A stretch of DNA of 64,000 nt, taken from contig JAEILZ010000002.1 in NCBI GenBank assembly GCA_018873225.1, positions 1,674,001-1,738,000 on the forward strand, given 5' to 3'. Position 1 is the stretch's first letter; each line of letters begins with the position of its first letter. The notes beneath the pieces were generated by a model. That model was not told where the DNA came from. It saw only the letters and a program-made list of their open reading frames with translations, and did not search any database. Positions 32,245 to 43,300 of this stretch are shown here, one piece after another. The stretch comes from [Phialemoniopsis] sp. UDSM-2020 (taxonomy: Eukaryota; Ascomycota; Sordariomycetes; Thyridiales; Thyridiaceae). A program made the translations under genes and the position numbers.

Positions 32245-33464
32245 ATGCTCGTTCGCAATCTGATCCTTGGCCTGAGCGCCATCGTCTCGACTGTGGTCAG
32301 TACGCCGCTGCACCATGCTGCAGAGCCGACCGCGTTCTCCAACAAGGTGATCTTCAAGCCTCCGAGAGACTACACTGATCCTCAAGTACTCTATGCGCGT
32401 ACCGTAGAGCTCTCAGATGGCACGCTCCTGGCCACCTGGGAGAACTACTCGCCTGAGCCTCCCTTGGTCTACTTCCCCATCTATGAGTCTAAGGACTATG
32501 GCGTCTCCTGGAAGATGATCTCCAAGGTCACCGACGACGTGAACAATTGGGGCCTGCGGTACCAGCCGTTTCTGTACGAACTGCCCGAAGACTTTGGCGA
32601 GTTCAAGGCCGGCACCGTCCTGTGCTCTGGTAACAGTATCCCGACGGACCTGAGCAGGTCCCAGATCGACGTCTACGCCAGCACTGATAAGGGCCACACC
32701 TGGAAGTTCGTCAGCCATGTTGCAGCCGGCGGCGTTGCGAAGCCCAACAATGGTGAGACGCCCGTCTGGGAGCCCTTCCTCATGTAAGATATGCAATGAT
32801 GCCTTCCAGAAAGAAAAGTGCAAAGGCCCTGGACTCACACCACAACAATAACAGGCTCTACAAGTCCCAGATGATCCTCTACTACTCGGACCAACGGGAC
32901 CCCAAGCACGGCCAGAAGCTGGTCCACCAGACCTCTTCCGACCTGCGAAACTGGGACCCGCCCGTCGACGACGTCGCGCACTCGGTCTACACGGCGCGGC
33001 CGGGCATGACAACCGTCGCCCGCCTGCCCGACGGCCGGTACATCCTGAGCTACGAGTACGGCGGCGGCCCCGGCGCCGGGTCCGGCTACTCCTTCCCCGT
33101 CTTCTACCGCATCGCGTCGGACCCGCGGCAGTTCGCCAGCGCGGCGGACCACCCGGTCAAGGCTGGGTCGACGGTGCCCACGGGCTCGCCGTATGTGGTG
33201 TGGTCACCTGTCGGGGGTAGGGATGGGACGATCATTGTGAGCGATGGGTCCCACAGCCAGATTTATGTCAACCGGGCGCTTGGCGATGAGAAAAAGTGGG
33301 AGGCGTACTCGGTGCCGCAGCCCGTAGCGTACACGCGGCATCTGCGGGTGCTGGACGCCGACCCAAGCAAGCTGCTCATCATGGGCGCCGGGCACTTGCC
33401 GCCTAGCACGGCCAACAATGTGAGCCTGAGCGTGGTGGACCTGAAGCAGCTGCTTCACCTGTAA
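32245..33464 (+). CDS. Secreted exo-arabinanase, glycoside hydrolase family 93
   Basis: Exons 32245-32783 and 32855-33464, intron GTAAGA...AACAG; 1149 nt, 382 aa, the usual size for GH93. Signal peptide about res 1-19 (MLVRNLILGLSAIVSTVVS). The five- or six-bladed propeller sequence is typical: YARTVELSDGTLLATWENYS, FPIYESKDYGVSWKMISKV, WGLRYQPFLYELPEDFGEF, GTVLCSGNSIP, QIDVYASTDKGHTWKFVSHV (an Asp-box-like repeat), PVWEPFLML, ILYYSDQRDPKHGQKLVHQT, RPGMTTVARLPDGRYILSYE. GH93 enzymes release arabinobiose from the ends of alpha-1,5-arabinan in plant pectin, outside the cell. This points to a plant-associated or saprotrophic fungus. GH93 is favoured over a sialidase because of the YQPFLYELP and WEPFLM segments. 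Confidence 0.88.
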
Positions 33465-33612
33465 AGGGGTTAAAAAAATGGATGTCATGTGGTCTCAAAA
33501 AATATGTATCCCATGTTCATTAGCTGCCCAAACTCCATAAAATGACAAGCTGTCACTCGTTCCACCCCTAGTCGTCATGTGTTATATACCGTAACGTCAT
33601 GCCACACATTGT

Positions 33613-35258
33613 TTAGAATTCCATCGCATCAGCCTCTCTCTTCACTTTTACGTCCCTCTCGTCCTTCATGAGGTTCAGTACGAAGGACCGGAAGAGTTCA
33701 ATATACGGCTTTAGGCTTGTCTTCTCCCAGTCCTGGAGAGGCTTGCCACCGTTGGCCTCACCGTCCTCCTTCCACTCGTCGATTTCTTGAAGCAGGCCCT
33801 GCACAGTGGGAACCTCGAGAGGGTCGAAGGCCTCCAATAAGTTGGCGTCAATGGGAACACACACCCTGCCCGTGCCGGGATGGACGACAAAGGGGCTCTT
33901 GAGCAAATGGTTGAGCTTCTTGCTAACCTCGATATCCAGGCGAGGGTAGGTGTACTCTAGGACAATGTCCTGCTTTGCCTCGAGCAGGGCCTTGCTGTCG
34001 AGGTGTTTGCTCGCACCGCTTTTCGCCAGTGTGTCGATGTCTGCCCACTTCGAGGTCGATGCTCGGCCAGGGGCGGAATCCCACTTCTTCCGCAGGGACT
34101 CGTTGAGCGTCTTGTCTGGAAGCAGTAGCAACAGCTTCTCTGAACGTTCTGCGGACTCCCACGGGTTCTGCTCCTCGAGTACGTCCTCCTGGAAATGCGT
34201 CTTGAGGATGGCCAAACTCCTGGTCAGATGCGGGTGTAACGGGCGCTTGACATTGACCTTCTTGCCACTCTGCGAACCGCCGCGGATCACCTCGAGATAC
34301 CCAGCAATAGCTCTCCGCTTCTGGTCGTCCATCATGCGCGCCTTCTTGTCACAGACCCAGGCGTGGGCACCACGTCGACCAGAGTACACCCACATGATGT
34401 GCTTGAAGCCAAAGTCCTCTCGCAAGGCGATGTCAATGACCTTGATGGCCATGGTCATGAATTGCCAGCACTTGTTGCAGATGTTGGCCTTGTCGCAGCA
34501 GGTACGAATCTCGTCGTAATCAGTCAAGTCGATATCGAAGCACAATTCTTTCGAGAGAGGTTTGAAGGCGGATGAGTTTCGTAGCGTCTTTCTCTCACGA
34601 GGGTTTGTGTTGTAGACCGGACCAATTTCGAAACGCGATGGCATGAGACGCAATACATCCTTGCGGAGCCTGGAAGTAGCGTTAGTTTGATGCTGAAGCA
34701 TGAGTGCCACGGGATCAGTCTTACAGATCTGATGTTTGGAAGGATTGATAACGGAGGTAGGCGTCGTTTTGCAGGGTGAAGGCGAACTCGCGGTGGCCAA
34801 AGTCCGGAGTAGGGGTAGGGCTGTGATTGAGCCATTGGAAGAGATAGCGCCAAGGGAAAAGTCTCTGATAGAAGCTGCGCATGACCTCTGGATCGGATGC
34901 TTTGAGGGAGGCAATGTCACTGCTCAAAGTCAGACAACAGAACATCCGTAATACGAATGAAGTTCGCGACTTACCCGAGGGCGGCGGTGGCGCCCGGAGG
35001 ACTGGAGGCGTCTTGTGGGCGTGAGCTAGGAAACTCATCATCCGAGTCGTCGAACAGGTCCTCGAGTTTAGTCTCTTTCTTGGACTCTTCCGCTACAGGC
35101 TGCGTCCCTGCTACGGGCACTTCAGCCATGGCCACATCGCCATCTGTTGCCTGCGAGACCTGGCTGTCGGCGGTGACAGTGGCAGTCGTTCCTTGACTGT
35201 CCATATCCATGTCTGGCTTCGGTGGCGAGTTTGGTGCAGAAGAGACTGAGTGAGGCAT
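33613..35258 (-). CDS. PRI1: DNA primase small (catalytic) subunit
   Basis: Exons (minus order): 35258-34975, 34919-34725 and 34669-33613; 1536 nt, 511 aa. Introns GTAAGT...GAGCAG and GTAAGA...TTCCAG. Synthesises the RNA primer within DNA polymerase alpha-primase. After an acidic, disordered N-terminus (~res 1-95), the primase domain has MRSFYQRLFPWRYLFQWLNH, REFAFTLQNDAYLRYQSF, RFEIGPVYNTNPRERK, the catalytic acidic motif CFDIDLTDYD (~res 203-212), the zinc-binding cysteines TCCDKANICNKCW, and FGFKHIMWVYSGRRGAHAWV containing the SGxRGxH nucleotide-binding loop. SPFVVHPGTGRVCVPID and a helical tail follow. Convergent with GH93 (148 bp apart). Tandem MluI boxes lie upstream. Confidence 0.95.
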
Positions 35259-36035
35259 CTTTATCAGGGGCTTAGATCAAGCTCAATTCTTCATCAACAG
35301 GCCTGCAAGTTTTTGTTGACCAGACACTGGAATAGTAAACGAATTCGAGGTAGTGGTAATGCTGGTCCCCTCTCGTGTATCCAATCCCCTCCATAAATTA
35401 CATAGTAGGTAGGGCCTGTAAGACGCGTCGACGCGTTTAGCACTTTAAGTGGGTGCACGAGCCAACTGGTCTGAGTTCGCTCCAGCACTGAGCATGGATG
35501 GGTCGAGCTCCCGAGTCGGCTCATCTACGGGTAATCTAACGCCTTGCACCATTCATCAGATATCACTTGATGCATTGGACGCTTCCAAGACAGCACGGTT
35601 GCGAACAATCGCACGAGATCCCAACACTGCGGGTATATAGGTTGACAGCTCCTTTACTTGAAGCTCCTGGGGAGCTGGGGAATCGCTCTTATTCTTCTTC
35701 CAATGCATTTTGTTCATTAACCCCTTTGCAATCATACGTTAATTGGTGTCTTTTTAGTTAGTAATTACTTAAAGTAAACCTGGAAGCTTGGCTTGGCTGG
35801 GGGCCGCTCTTATTAGTGGTGCTGGGCGCATTTCGGCCTACCTCGCTCCCGGTGCATTGCATCCTGGACGTCATTCCACCAGACACTACCAAGTCTCCCA
35901 GGCGCCCGGAACCAACCTCAAAACTTGCGGAACGCGCCCGGCCTCCGCCACCACCACCACCTCCTCCTCCTCCTTTCACCTCTCCTCAAGGGCGTGGCTC
36001 TCTTTCTGTGTCACCGTTCTTGCGCAACCTTCGCT
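35259..36035. other. Divergent intergenic region between primase and GH5 glucosidase
   Basis: Holds the tandem MluI boxes on the left and a short Pro-codon-like CCACCACCTCC run at 35948-35975 in the GH5 leader. No gene seen. Confidence 0.4.
35423..35436. promoter_or_regulatory. Tandem MluI cell-cycle boxes upstream of primase
   Basis: Two ACGCGT hexamers separated by 2 bp (35423-35428 and 35431-35436), about 165-180 bp before the primase ATG. This is the classic MBF-type arrangement of G1/S promoters in yeasts. Confidence 0.6.
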
Positions 36036-38450
36036 ATGTCTCCTCTTCGACTCACGATCGAGAATGGGAGATTCTGCGACTCGGACGGAAGGCAGGTGAC
36101 CCTCCGGGGCATCAACGTTGCAGGGGATGCCAAATATCCCAGTGACCCTGCTCAACCCTCACATATCGACACCGACTTCTTTGACGGCGACAGTGTCAAC
36201 TTCCATAAACGTCCCTTCCCCAAAGAAGACGCCCATATTCATTTTTCCAAGTTGAAACGCTATGGCTACAACACAATTCGCTACGTCTTCACCTGGGAGG
36301 CCATCGAGGCGGCAGGACCGGGCCAGTATGACGAAGAATGGATTGCGCACACGATTGAGATCCTGAGAGTGGCCAAGGACTATGGGTTCTATGTATTCAT
36401 GGACCCGCATCAGGATGTGGTATGCATACACCGTCTTTCTACGAAACGGTATTCTGTTTCTAACATAGTTAACAGTGGTCTCGCTACTGCGGCGGTTCCG
36501 GTGCGCCCATGTGGACGCTCTATGCCTGCGGCCTCAACCCGCAGAGTTTCGCGGCGACCGAAGCCGCCATTGTGCACAACACGTACCCTGATCCCGACAA
36601 GTTCCCCAAGATGATCTGGTCCACCAATTACTACCGTCTTGCAGCCGCCACAATGTTCACCCTTTTCTTCGGCGGTCGGCAATTCGCACCGAAATGTATA
36701 CTCGACGGGGTCAACATTCAAGACTACCTGCAAGGGCACTTCTTGCGGGCAATTACTCACTTGGCGCAGAGAATACGGGAGGCGGGAGACCTGGAAAACG
36801 ACGTCATATTTGGGTGGGAAAGTCTGAACGAACCTAACAAGGGTATAATCGGAACCCAGGACCTCAGCCAGATACCAAAGGAGCAGGCATTGAAGAAGGG
36901 CACTAGCCCAACCATGTGGCAGGCCATGCTCACAGGCATGGGACGGGCGTGCGAAGTCGATACGTGGGACGTCGGAGGTCTTGGTCCGTACAAGATTGGG
37001 CGGACCTTGGTGGACCCTCACGGAGAGATAGCTTGGTTGCCCGCCGACTATGATGAGTCCAGGTATGGCTGGAAACGCGACCCGGGCTGGAAACTCGGCG
37101 AGTGTTTGTGGGCTCAGCACGGCGTCTGGGATCCCGCAAACGACGAGCTGTTGCGAAAGGATTACTTTGGCAAGGATCCAGCGACCGGGAAAGAGATTGA
37201 CTACCCCTACTTCACCAACAACTTCTTTATGGACTTCTTCCGTGGGTTCAAGCAGGCTGTGCGGAAGCAACATCCGGACTCGATCATCCTTTTGCAAGGA
37301 CCCACGCTGGAGATACCCCCTACGATCAAGGGGACAGAAGATGATGACCCCAAACTGGTTTACGCACCGCACTTTTACGACGGAATTACCCTGATGACCA
37401 AGAAATGGAATCGTACCTGGAACGTCGACGTTTTGGGGGTGCTGCGAGGTAGATACCTTCACCCAGCATTTGCCATCAAGATTGGCGAGACCGCTATTCG
37501 CAATTGCTTTCGAGATCAGCTTGCTGCCATACGACAAGAAGGCCTCGATCACATGGGTAACCATCCGTGTGTTCTGACCGAGTTTGGTATCCCTTACGAT
37601 ATGGACGACAAACACGCGTACAAGACTGGGGATTACTCGAGCCAGTCTGCGGCCATGGATGCGAACCACTTTGCGGTCGAAGGGTCCCTTATGGAGGGCT
37701 ACACGCTGTGGTTATACATGGCTCATGTGAGTAAAGGGTATTATATTTCACGACACGAAGCTGACACGTCTACAGAATGACCACGAGCGGGGTGACCAGT
37801 GGAATGGCGAAGATCTGTCGATCGTCTCGGTGGACGATACCGAGCTTCCTGTCGACCCCGTGCCCAAGACTCCAGACCTATTACAATCGACAAGCAACCT
37901 AGGAAGGACCGTGACCGCAAGCTCGTCTAGGGCAGAGACGCTCGAGAGCGAGACCAGCGTCACTCCGGCGAATCTAAAGAGGGCGTTGAGTTCACCTTCC
38001 ATTTCCTCCGAGCCTGGAACAGCCAATCCAGAACTTACCAACGCTCCCGGATACCGAGCCGCAGAGGCATATGTGCGTCCTGCGCCTATCTCGACGGTCG
38101 GGACTATCTTGCACTACAATTTCGATCTTCGTAAGTGCGAGTTCGTCCTCAAGATTCAGGCCAAGGAGACGGGCACGGAAACTCCTACAACGCTATTCCT
38201 CCCGGAGTATCATTTCCCCAAGAACACATGCATTGTAGAGGTATCTTCCGGCAAGTGGGAGATTAGCTCAGACGACGAGGAGAACGCGATGATTCAGAAG
38301 TTCAAGTGGTGGCACGCTGGTGGCGAACAGAGCCTCAAGATTACGGGGCTCATCAGGCGTCACAACTACGTCGAGGGCGTAAGCGACGAGGGAGGATACT
38401 ATGAGCAGCTCAACGCGTGGGTTGGGCAAGGCAACTGTACCATCATGTGA
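36036..38450 (+). CDS. GH5 (subfamily 12-like) steryl-glucosidase / glucocerebrosidase with C-terminal CaaX motif
   Basis: Exons 36036-36419, 36476-37726 and 37776-38450; 770 codons, 769 aa. Introns GTATGC...AACAG and GTGAGT...TACAG. Matches the fungal EGCrP/Egh1 group, which hydrolyses ergosteryl-beta-glucoside and/or glucosylceramide. N-terminus FCDSDGRQVTLRGINVAGDA; YGYNTIRYVFTWEAIE; FYVFMDPHQDVWSRYCGGSG. Acid/base Glu in GWESLNEPNKG (~res 248); nucleophile Glu in VLTEFGIPYD (~res 495); YTLWLYMAHNDHERGDQWNG. A Ser/Thr-rich spacer (~res 565-630) leads to a beta-sandwich C-terminal domain. No signal peptide, so cytosolic, as expected. The last four residues, CTIM, form a CaaX prenylation motif. 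Substrate preference (sterol or ceramide) is not decidable from sequence. Confidence 0.9.
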
Positions 38451-40384
38451 GATGTGTATCAGCGGCCTGACCATTTCTTTTTGATGTATACCTTACGCAG
38501 TGTGCATATGGCCGGAGTCAAGGCGTTTAGCAAAATTGTCGGGCATATCTGTGCTTGATGTGGGTTTTGTGTTGGTTTTCTTGAGTACAGTCTATACATA
38601 GAGTAGCTGTCCATCAAAAGATCCGCAATGGGCCTTTATGGTCAGCTTTCTTTTCTGCTGATGGTTGTCCGGATAAGCGAGGCTTGCAGCACTTCTTCCT
38701 GATGCCGTAATATATCGTTCACTTCCAATATTAGCCGCTGTCAGATCGAAGGGCTTCAGCATCAGTAGAGGGGGCCGTGAGCTTGAGCCAAAGGCGTAGA
38801 CGAGCCTAGGTAAATAAAAAATGTTGTGCATTCGGCAGGACGTGGACAGAACTGTGACTATACGCATTCAATAAGAAGCCTCGATTACGATGCAATGCAC
38901 GTTACAACATCACCTCTCACCAACCGCATGCATATCTATCACAAAGTACGGTATGGCAGAGGCAGACTTGACCAAGGCCCGTCGCCCTGGTTGGCCTAGG
39001 AGCTGGGCTGCCACGGTCTGCTAACCCGAAAGCGTCAAGAGTCGCCGTTGGACGGGCGCTTCACGGGCCAGTCATAGCAGCTACAGCGGTTTCAGTGGCT
39101 CGGTGGCCCACCCACCCGCTGCCGGAGCATTTCCCGCCCCACCACCAGCACCATCCAACCCTTGGCATTTGCTAAAGATCCATCGACTTACTGCAGCAAA
39201 CCGGGCTGGATCACCACCCACACACTCCACTGCTAGTTACTCCAGTAGCGTGAGCGAGAAGGAGAGGAGACACAGCACGAGCTGAAGGGACTCCCAAGGC
39301 TTCCCAGACTTGCCGAGCATGGGACTAATCTGAAGGCTTGGTCCCTGATGATGGAGGTCGAAGAGGGGTGGCGCGGCTCCTGAATGGGATGGTGCCTCGT
39401 TCTCTGGCACAAGCAGTCAAGCCATGGGCTGAAGCCCGGCGAAAGTAAGTAGGTAGGATGGCTGGCGGCGCAGGAGCTTAGCTTTACGAGGATCCCCATG
39501 TCGCAGCGACACAGGCCGCGACAACAAAAGGCTGACCGATCGGTCGGCCATCCTAGAGGCGGCGATCTTTGTAAAATCAACCCATTAGGACTCCAAAACT
39601 CCAAAGTTGAGATCTCCAGGGTTCACGTGCTACTCTGTATTGTATTGTATTGCATTTGTCTCATTCACTGCTGCGAAGAGTTTGGTGTAGAATTGTCTTG
39701 TCGCTACTTTATCTCAGGTGCACGTGGATGCAGCCCACCATTTCCTACACCGGCTCATCATCCTGGCTTCCTGTCTGTCTCGCTGGACCACCCCATTCTG
39801 CGCACCCCTGCCTGCAGCAACGCAAACACTTGGGCGAATCATCGTCGACCCAAGCTCGCTGCAGTCCCACGGCCGCCTGTCGCAACATCTCTGCCCGTCT
39901 CCATCGCTGTTCCCAAGGCCTCCAAACCCTGCGTTGTGTGCATTCGGTAGATGCGAAGACGGTCACCAAAACGACGACGGCGACACACTTCGACAGATCG
40001 ACTGGCGATCCCAGAGCCCCCATTCGAGGTACCGACTGAAGCCCACTGAATTGAATCCGGCACCGAGTCCTATCAGTCAAGGCCAATACAGAGCTCGCCC
40101 GAATATGGGCACCCGTTGAATCTGTACTGTCCCTGCGCTGGGGCTGTTGCGAGAAGCTTCTCATCGCACCACGACCTGGAAAACTGGCTGGTCGAGACCA
40201 GCTGTGTACGACGTGAAGAAAAGAACTGTGTCTCAGTTCAGTGCCACTACCAGCGACCGAGTCTTCGACCCTTCTTCCACCATTCCCTCCAAGCTGCTCT
40301 GCAGCTGTTCAACGCCTGGCCTGCCAACGCGTTCTCCGATGACGAGATCATCATCAACGCGCTAACCTCACGAAGGCCGTCACA
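38451..40384. other. Intergenic region, 1.9 kb, with MAPKKK leader
   Basis: No gene seen between about 38460 and 39700. The right part is the probable promoter/leader of the MAPKKK gene and contains two short upstream frames (40105-40119 and 40339-40365). Confidence 0.4.
40339..40365 (+). promoter_or_regulatory. Upstream ORF (8 codons) before the MAPKKK start
   Basis: ATG at 40339 followed by seven codons and TAA (MTRSSSTR), ending 19 nt before the MAPKKK ATG at 40385. The stretch from 40120 to 40338 has no other ATG. It acts only if transcription starts upstream of it, which I infer from the C-rich leader. Confidence 0.45.
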
Positions 40385-43300
40385 ATGTATCAGAACGGAC
40401 AAAGGGACCCTTCGCGGCCCTTTCAGATGCCGCCGCCGCCACCCCCGATGTCTCCTCCCAATGCTTCGACCCTAGGCGCCGGCATGATGAACCTACCGCC
40501 CCCTCCGCCAAGATACCCAAGTGCCCCATCTGGTCTTCTTGGCCCCGGCGGCCTACCTCCGCCTCCCGGGCCACCGCCCGGAAGCGCTCTGAACCAACAA
40601 GCACCATGGCATAGCACTTGGGGGCGCATGTACGATAGTCGTGGGACCTTCGTTCCGCCGCCTCCGCCCGCAACACAGCATCCCGGGACTTACAACCCGA
40701 AGCTACACGCAGGAGCTGCTCCCGGTCAGAATATCACGATACCCCCTCCACCTCCGCCGAGTGAGCAGATGTCGGCGACATATATTCCCCAGGGCGATAC
40801 CTATGGCGAAGGTGTTGGAATTCCCGGGTTAGGGGGCATCGCAGATGAGATGATGGCGCCCATGGCAGGACACAGCCCATGGGCCCAGGCTCCTGGCCAT
40901 AGCCAGTCTGGCGGCAATTCGACACCACAAGATGAGCAGAGCGCACGAGATAGGCTCTATCCTGGGAGCATGCAAAATAGGGGCGCTTCAACAGCAAGTA
41001 ATGCCACGACGTCGGGCGGAGTCCCCCATGAACTCGCCATCCAGTGGCCGCTCGACAAGGTTTTATTATGGTTACAGGGCAATAGTTTTTCGAAAGACTG
41101 GCAAGAGACGTTCAAGGGCCTCAATCTGCACGGGGCGCAGTTTCTGGAGCTAGGCAGTGCTCACGGCGGACGGGGCAACTTTGGCATGATGCATCAACAA
41201 GTCTACCCCAGGCTGATCCAGGAGTGTACATCCAGCGGCACTGGATGGGACCAGACGAGGGAACGAGATGAGGGCAAGAGAATGAGGCGCCTAATCCGTG
41301 GTATAGTTACTGGCCGTCCCGTGGATCTGGCCAAGATGACCACTTCTCACACACGAAAAGAGTCTATATCAGGGAGACAGATGAGTCTGCCAAGCGCGGG
41401 CACCGACGGAGACTCCCCAAATGTAAGAGCGCTGCAGCAAGTGTGCTCTTCTCTCGTGTTCACTGCTAACAGATCATGATAGACACCCATCAAGGCGCCA
41501 GGCCCGGGATTCTCCGGCCGGAGAGTCTCAACCACCAGGACGACCACAATGCCAACATTGAACAATAGCACGATGAGCTCGGACAACAATCACAGGACTC
41601 TACTCAAGCACATCGATGCGGACGGACGCCGACAAAGTCCAACCGTCAGTGAATCAGGCGACGCAGGCGGTGCTCGTGTCATCGGGAAGGACAGCCCGAG
41701 TGGCAGTCCGAACCCTCCCACACAAGCACAATTCGCCTCCTCGACCCCGAATCTTTCGGCATCACCACACAGTGCGCGGTTTGGTCATCGCTCGAGGAAC
41801 AGCACGGATTCGCTGTCATCCAACGCTGCCCACTACGGCTCCGGGGTGCCTCCAGAAGCTAGTCAAATGTTGCGCAACGGTATGACTCTTGACGAAATAA
41901 TGAATGCCAATCGCAACGGGGAAGCGCGTAGATACGGGCATGAGAGCCGACAGTCTCCCCTTGAGTCTGGAGACAGGTCCGCGGGCACGGAACCCCCCTC
42001 GAGTGCCAAAGAGAAATCTTTCCTCTCGTTCTTGTCGAGGAAAAAGAGACAAAAGGAAGATGGCACTTATCCTTCTCCTGAGGACTTGGAGTCTCCAACA
42101 AGCCCCCTCTTGAGCTTCAAGCCGCACTCACTAGGAAGTAAAACGGGCCACTCGAGCGAAACGTCACTCGATCGCACGAGTTCCTACTTCTCGGTCCTTG
42201 ATCCCAAAGCTAAGCGATCGCTTATGGGCCGGGCTTTTGTTCTAGCAACCGCGGATCATTGGAACTATCGCATGGTCGATGTGACAGACGTCGAAAATGC
42301 CACTGAGCTTCGACAAACCATTTGCATCAATGTCGGATTGCCCGACGCTGACGCACACATCTATGTCACTGAACTGGGCAAATTTGATCACGATGATGCT
42401 TTGGACGATATCAGACTACTGACAAATAGAAGGTTGAAGGCGGACGGCTCTGGCACTCTGAAGCTTTTTATTCAGCCCAAGGCCATGGCTGGTCTTGGAG
42501 TCAACGTGGCTGCGGAGGGACAACTATCGCCCTCGTACGTACCCCCGGGATTCTCCATGGATGAGGATGCCTACGCCCGGCTCAGCGGTCAACGTCCTCG
42601 GTCAAGCTCGTCGCCGCCCTCCTCGAGACAGAACTCAACAATTACAGCCCCGCAGAACGACAGGGACGAGAAGACACTGACGCAGGAGGCGACCGATTAC
42701 AGGGCGGAAATTGAAAGAAAGGGACAAGCCTATTTGGCCAAACGAAGGCAAGCAGCCTTGAAAGAAAACTCTCCTTCCGAGAGTACCTCTTATGGTATTG
42801 TTGGCAGGAACGTCGACTTCGACCAACCTCGCGGCTCGCCCTTCGAAGATAAGAATCCCGACAAGCTCTTCCCCCAACGGCGAGCCCCCGCTCCGCCCGG
42901 TGATCCTTCTGCGACACTGATCAAAGCCAACTCGTTGAGCAAGAAGACGGGCGATCGCTTGCGGTTGTCGCAAGGTAGCATAGAGGGATATCCACGACGG
43001 CCGTCGACATCGACAGGTGAGATGCCTGAAATGTCGGAAGCCGGTAAGAGAAGGCCGACGTTGGCCGCAAATCCTGCAGGTGGTATCAAGTCGGCGTTGG
43101 CGGGTATGGGCAGAGGCTTTGCTGGCCTTGGGCATCCGAGTCGCAGTCTCTCGCCAAACCGTGTCGCTTCTGCGCCAGTAAACGCAAATATGGATAATTC
43201 TGGTTATGAACAGCGAGGTAAGGCAATGTCCAACGTCGATTTCGTATCAAAAAGCAGCGGAGCTCCGTCTGGGCGAGACAGCTCTCGACCCGAGTCGCCA

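Noticed and set aside
36410..37669. Long (419-codon) minus-strand open frame
   Set aside because: It lies exactly antisense to exon 2 of the GH5 glucosidase, whose motifs are unmistakable. The antisense product resembles nothing and reflects codon bias.
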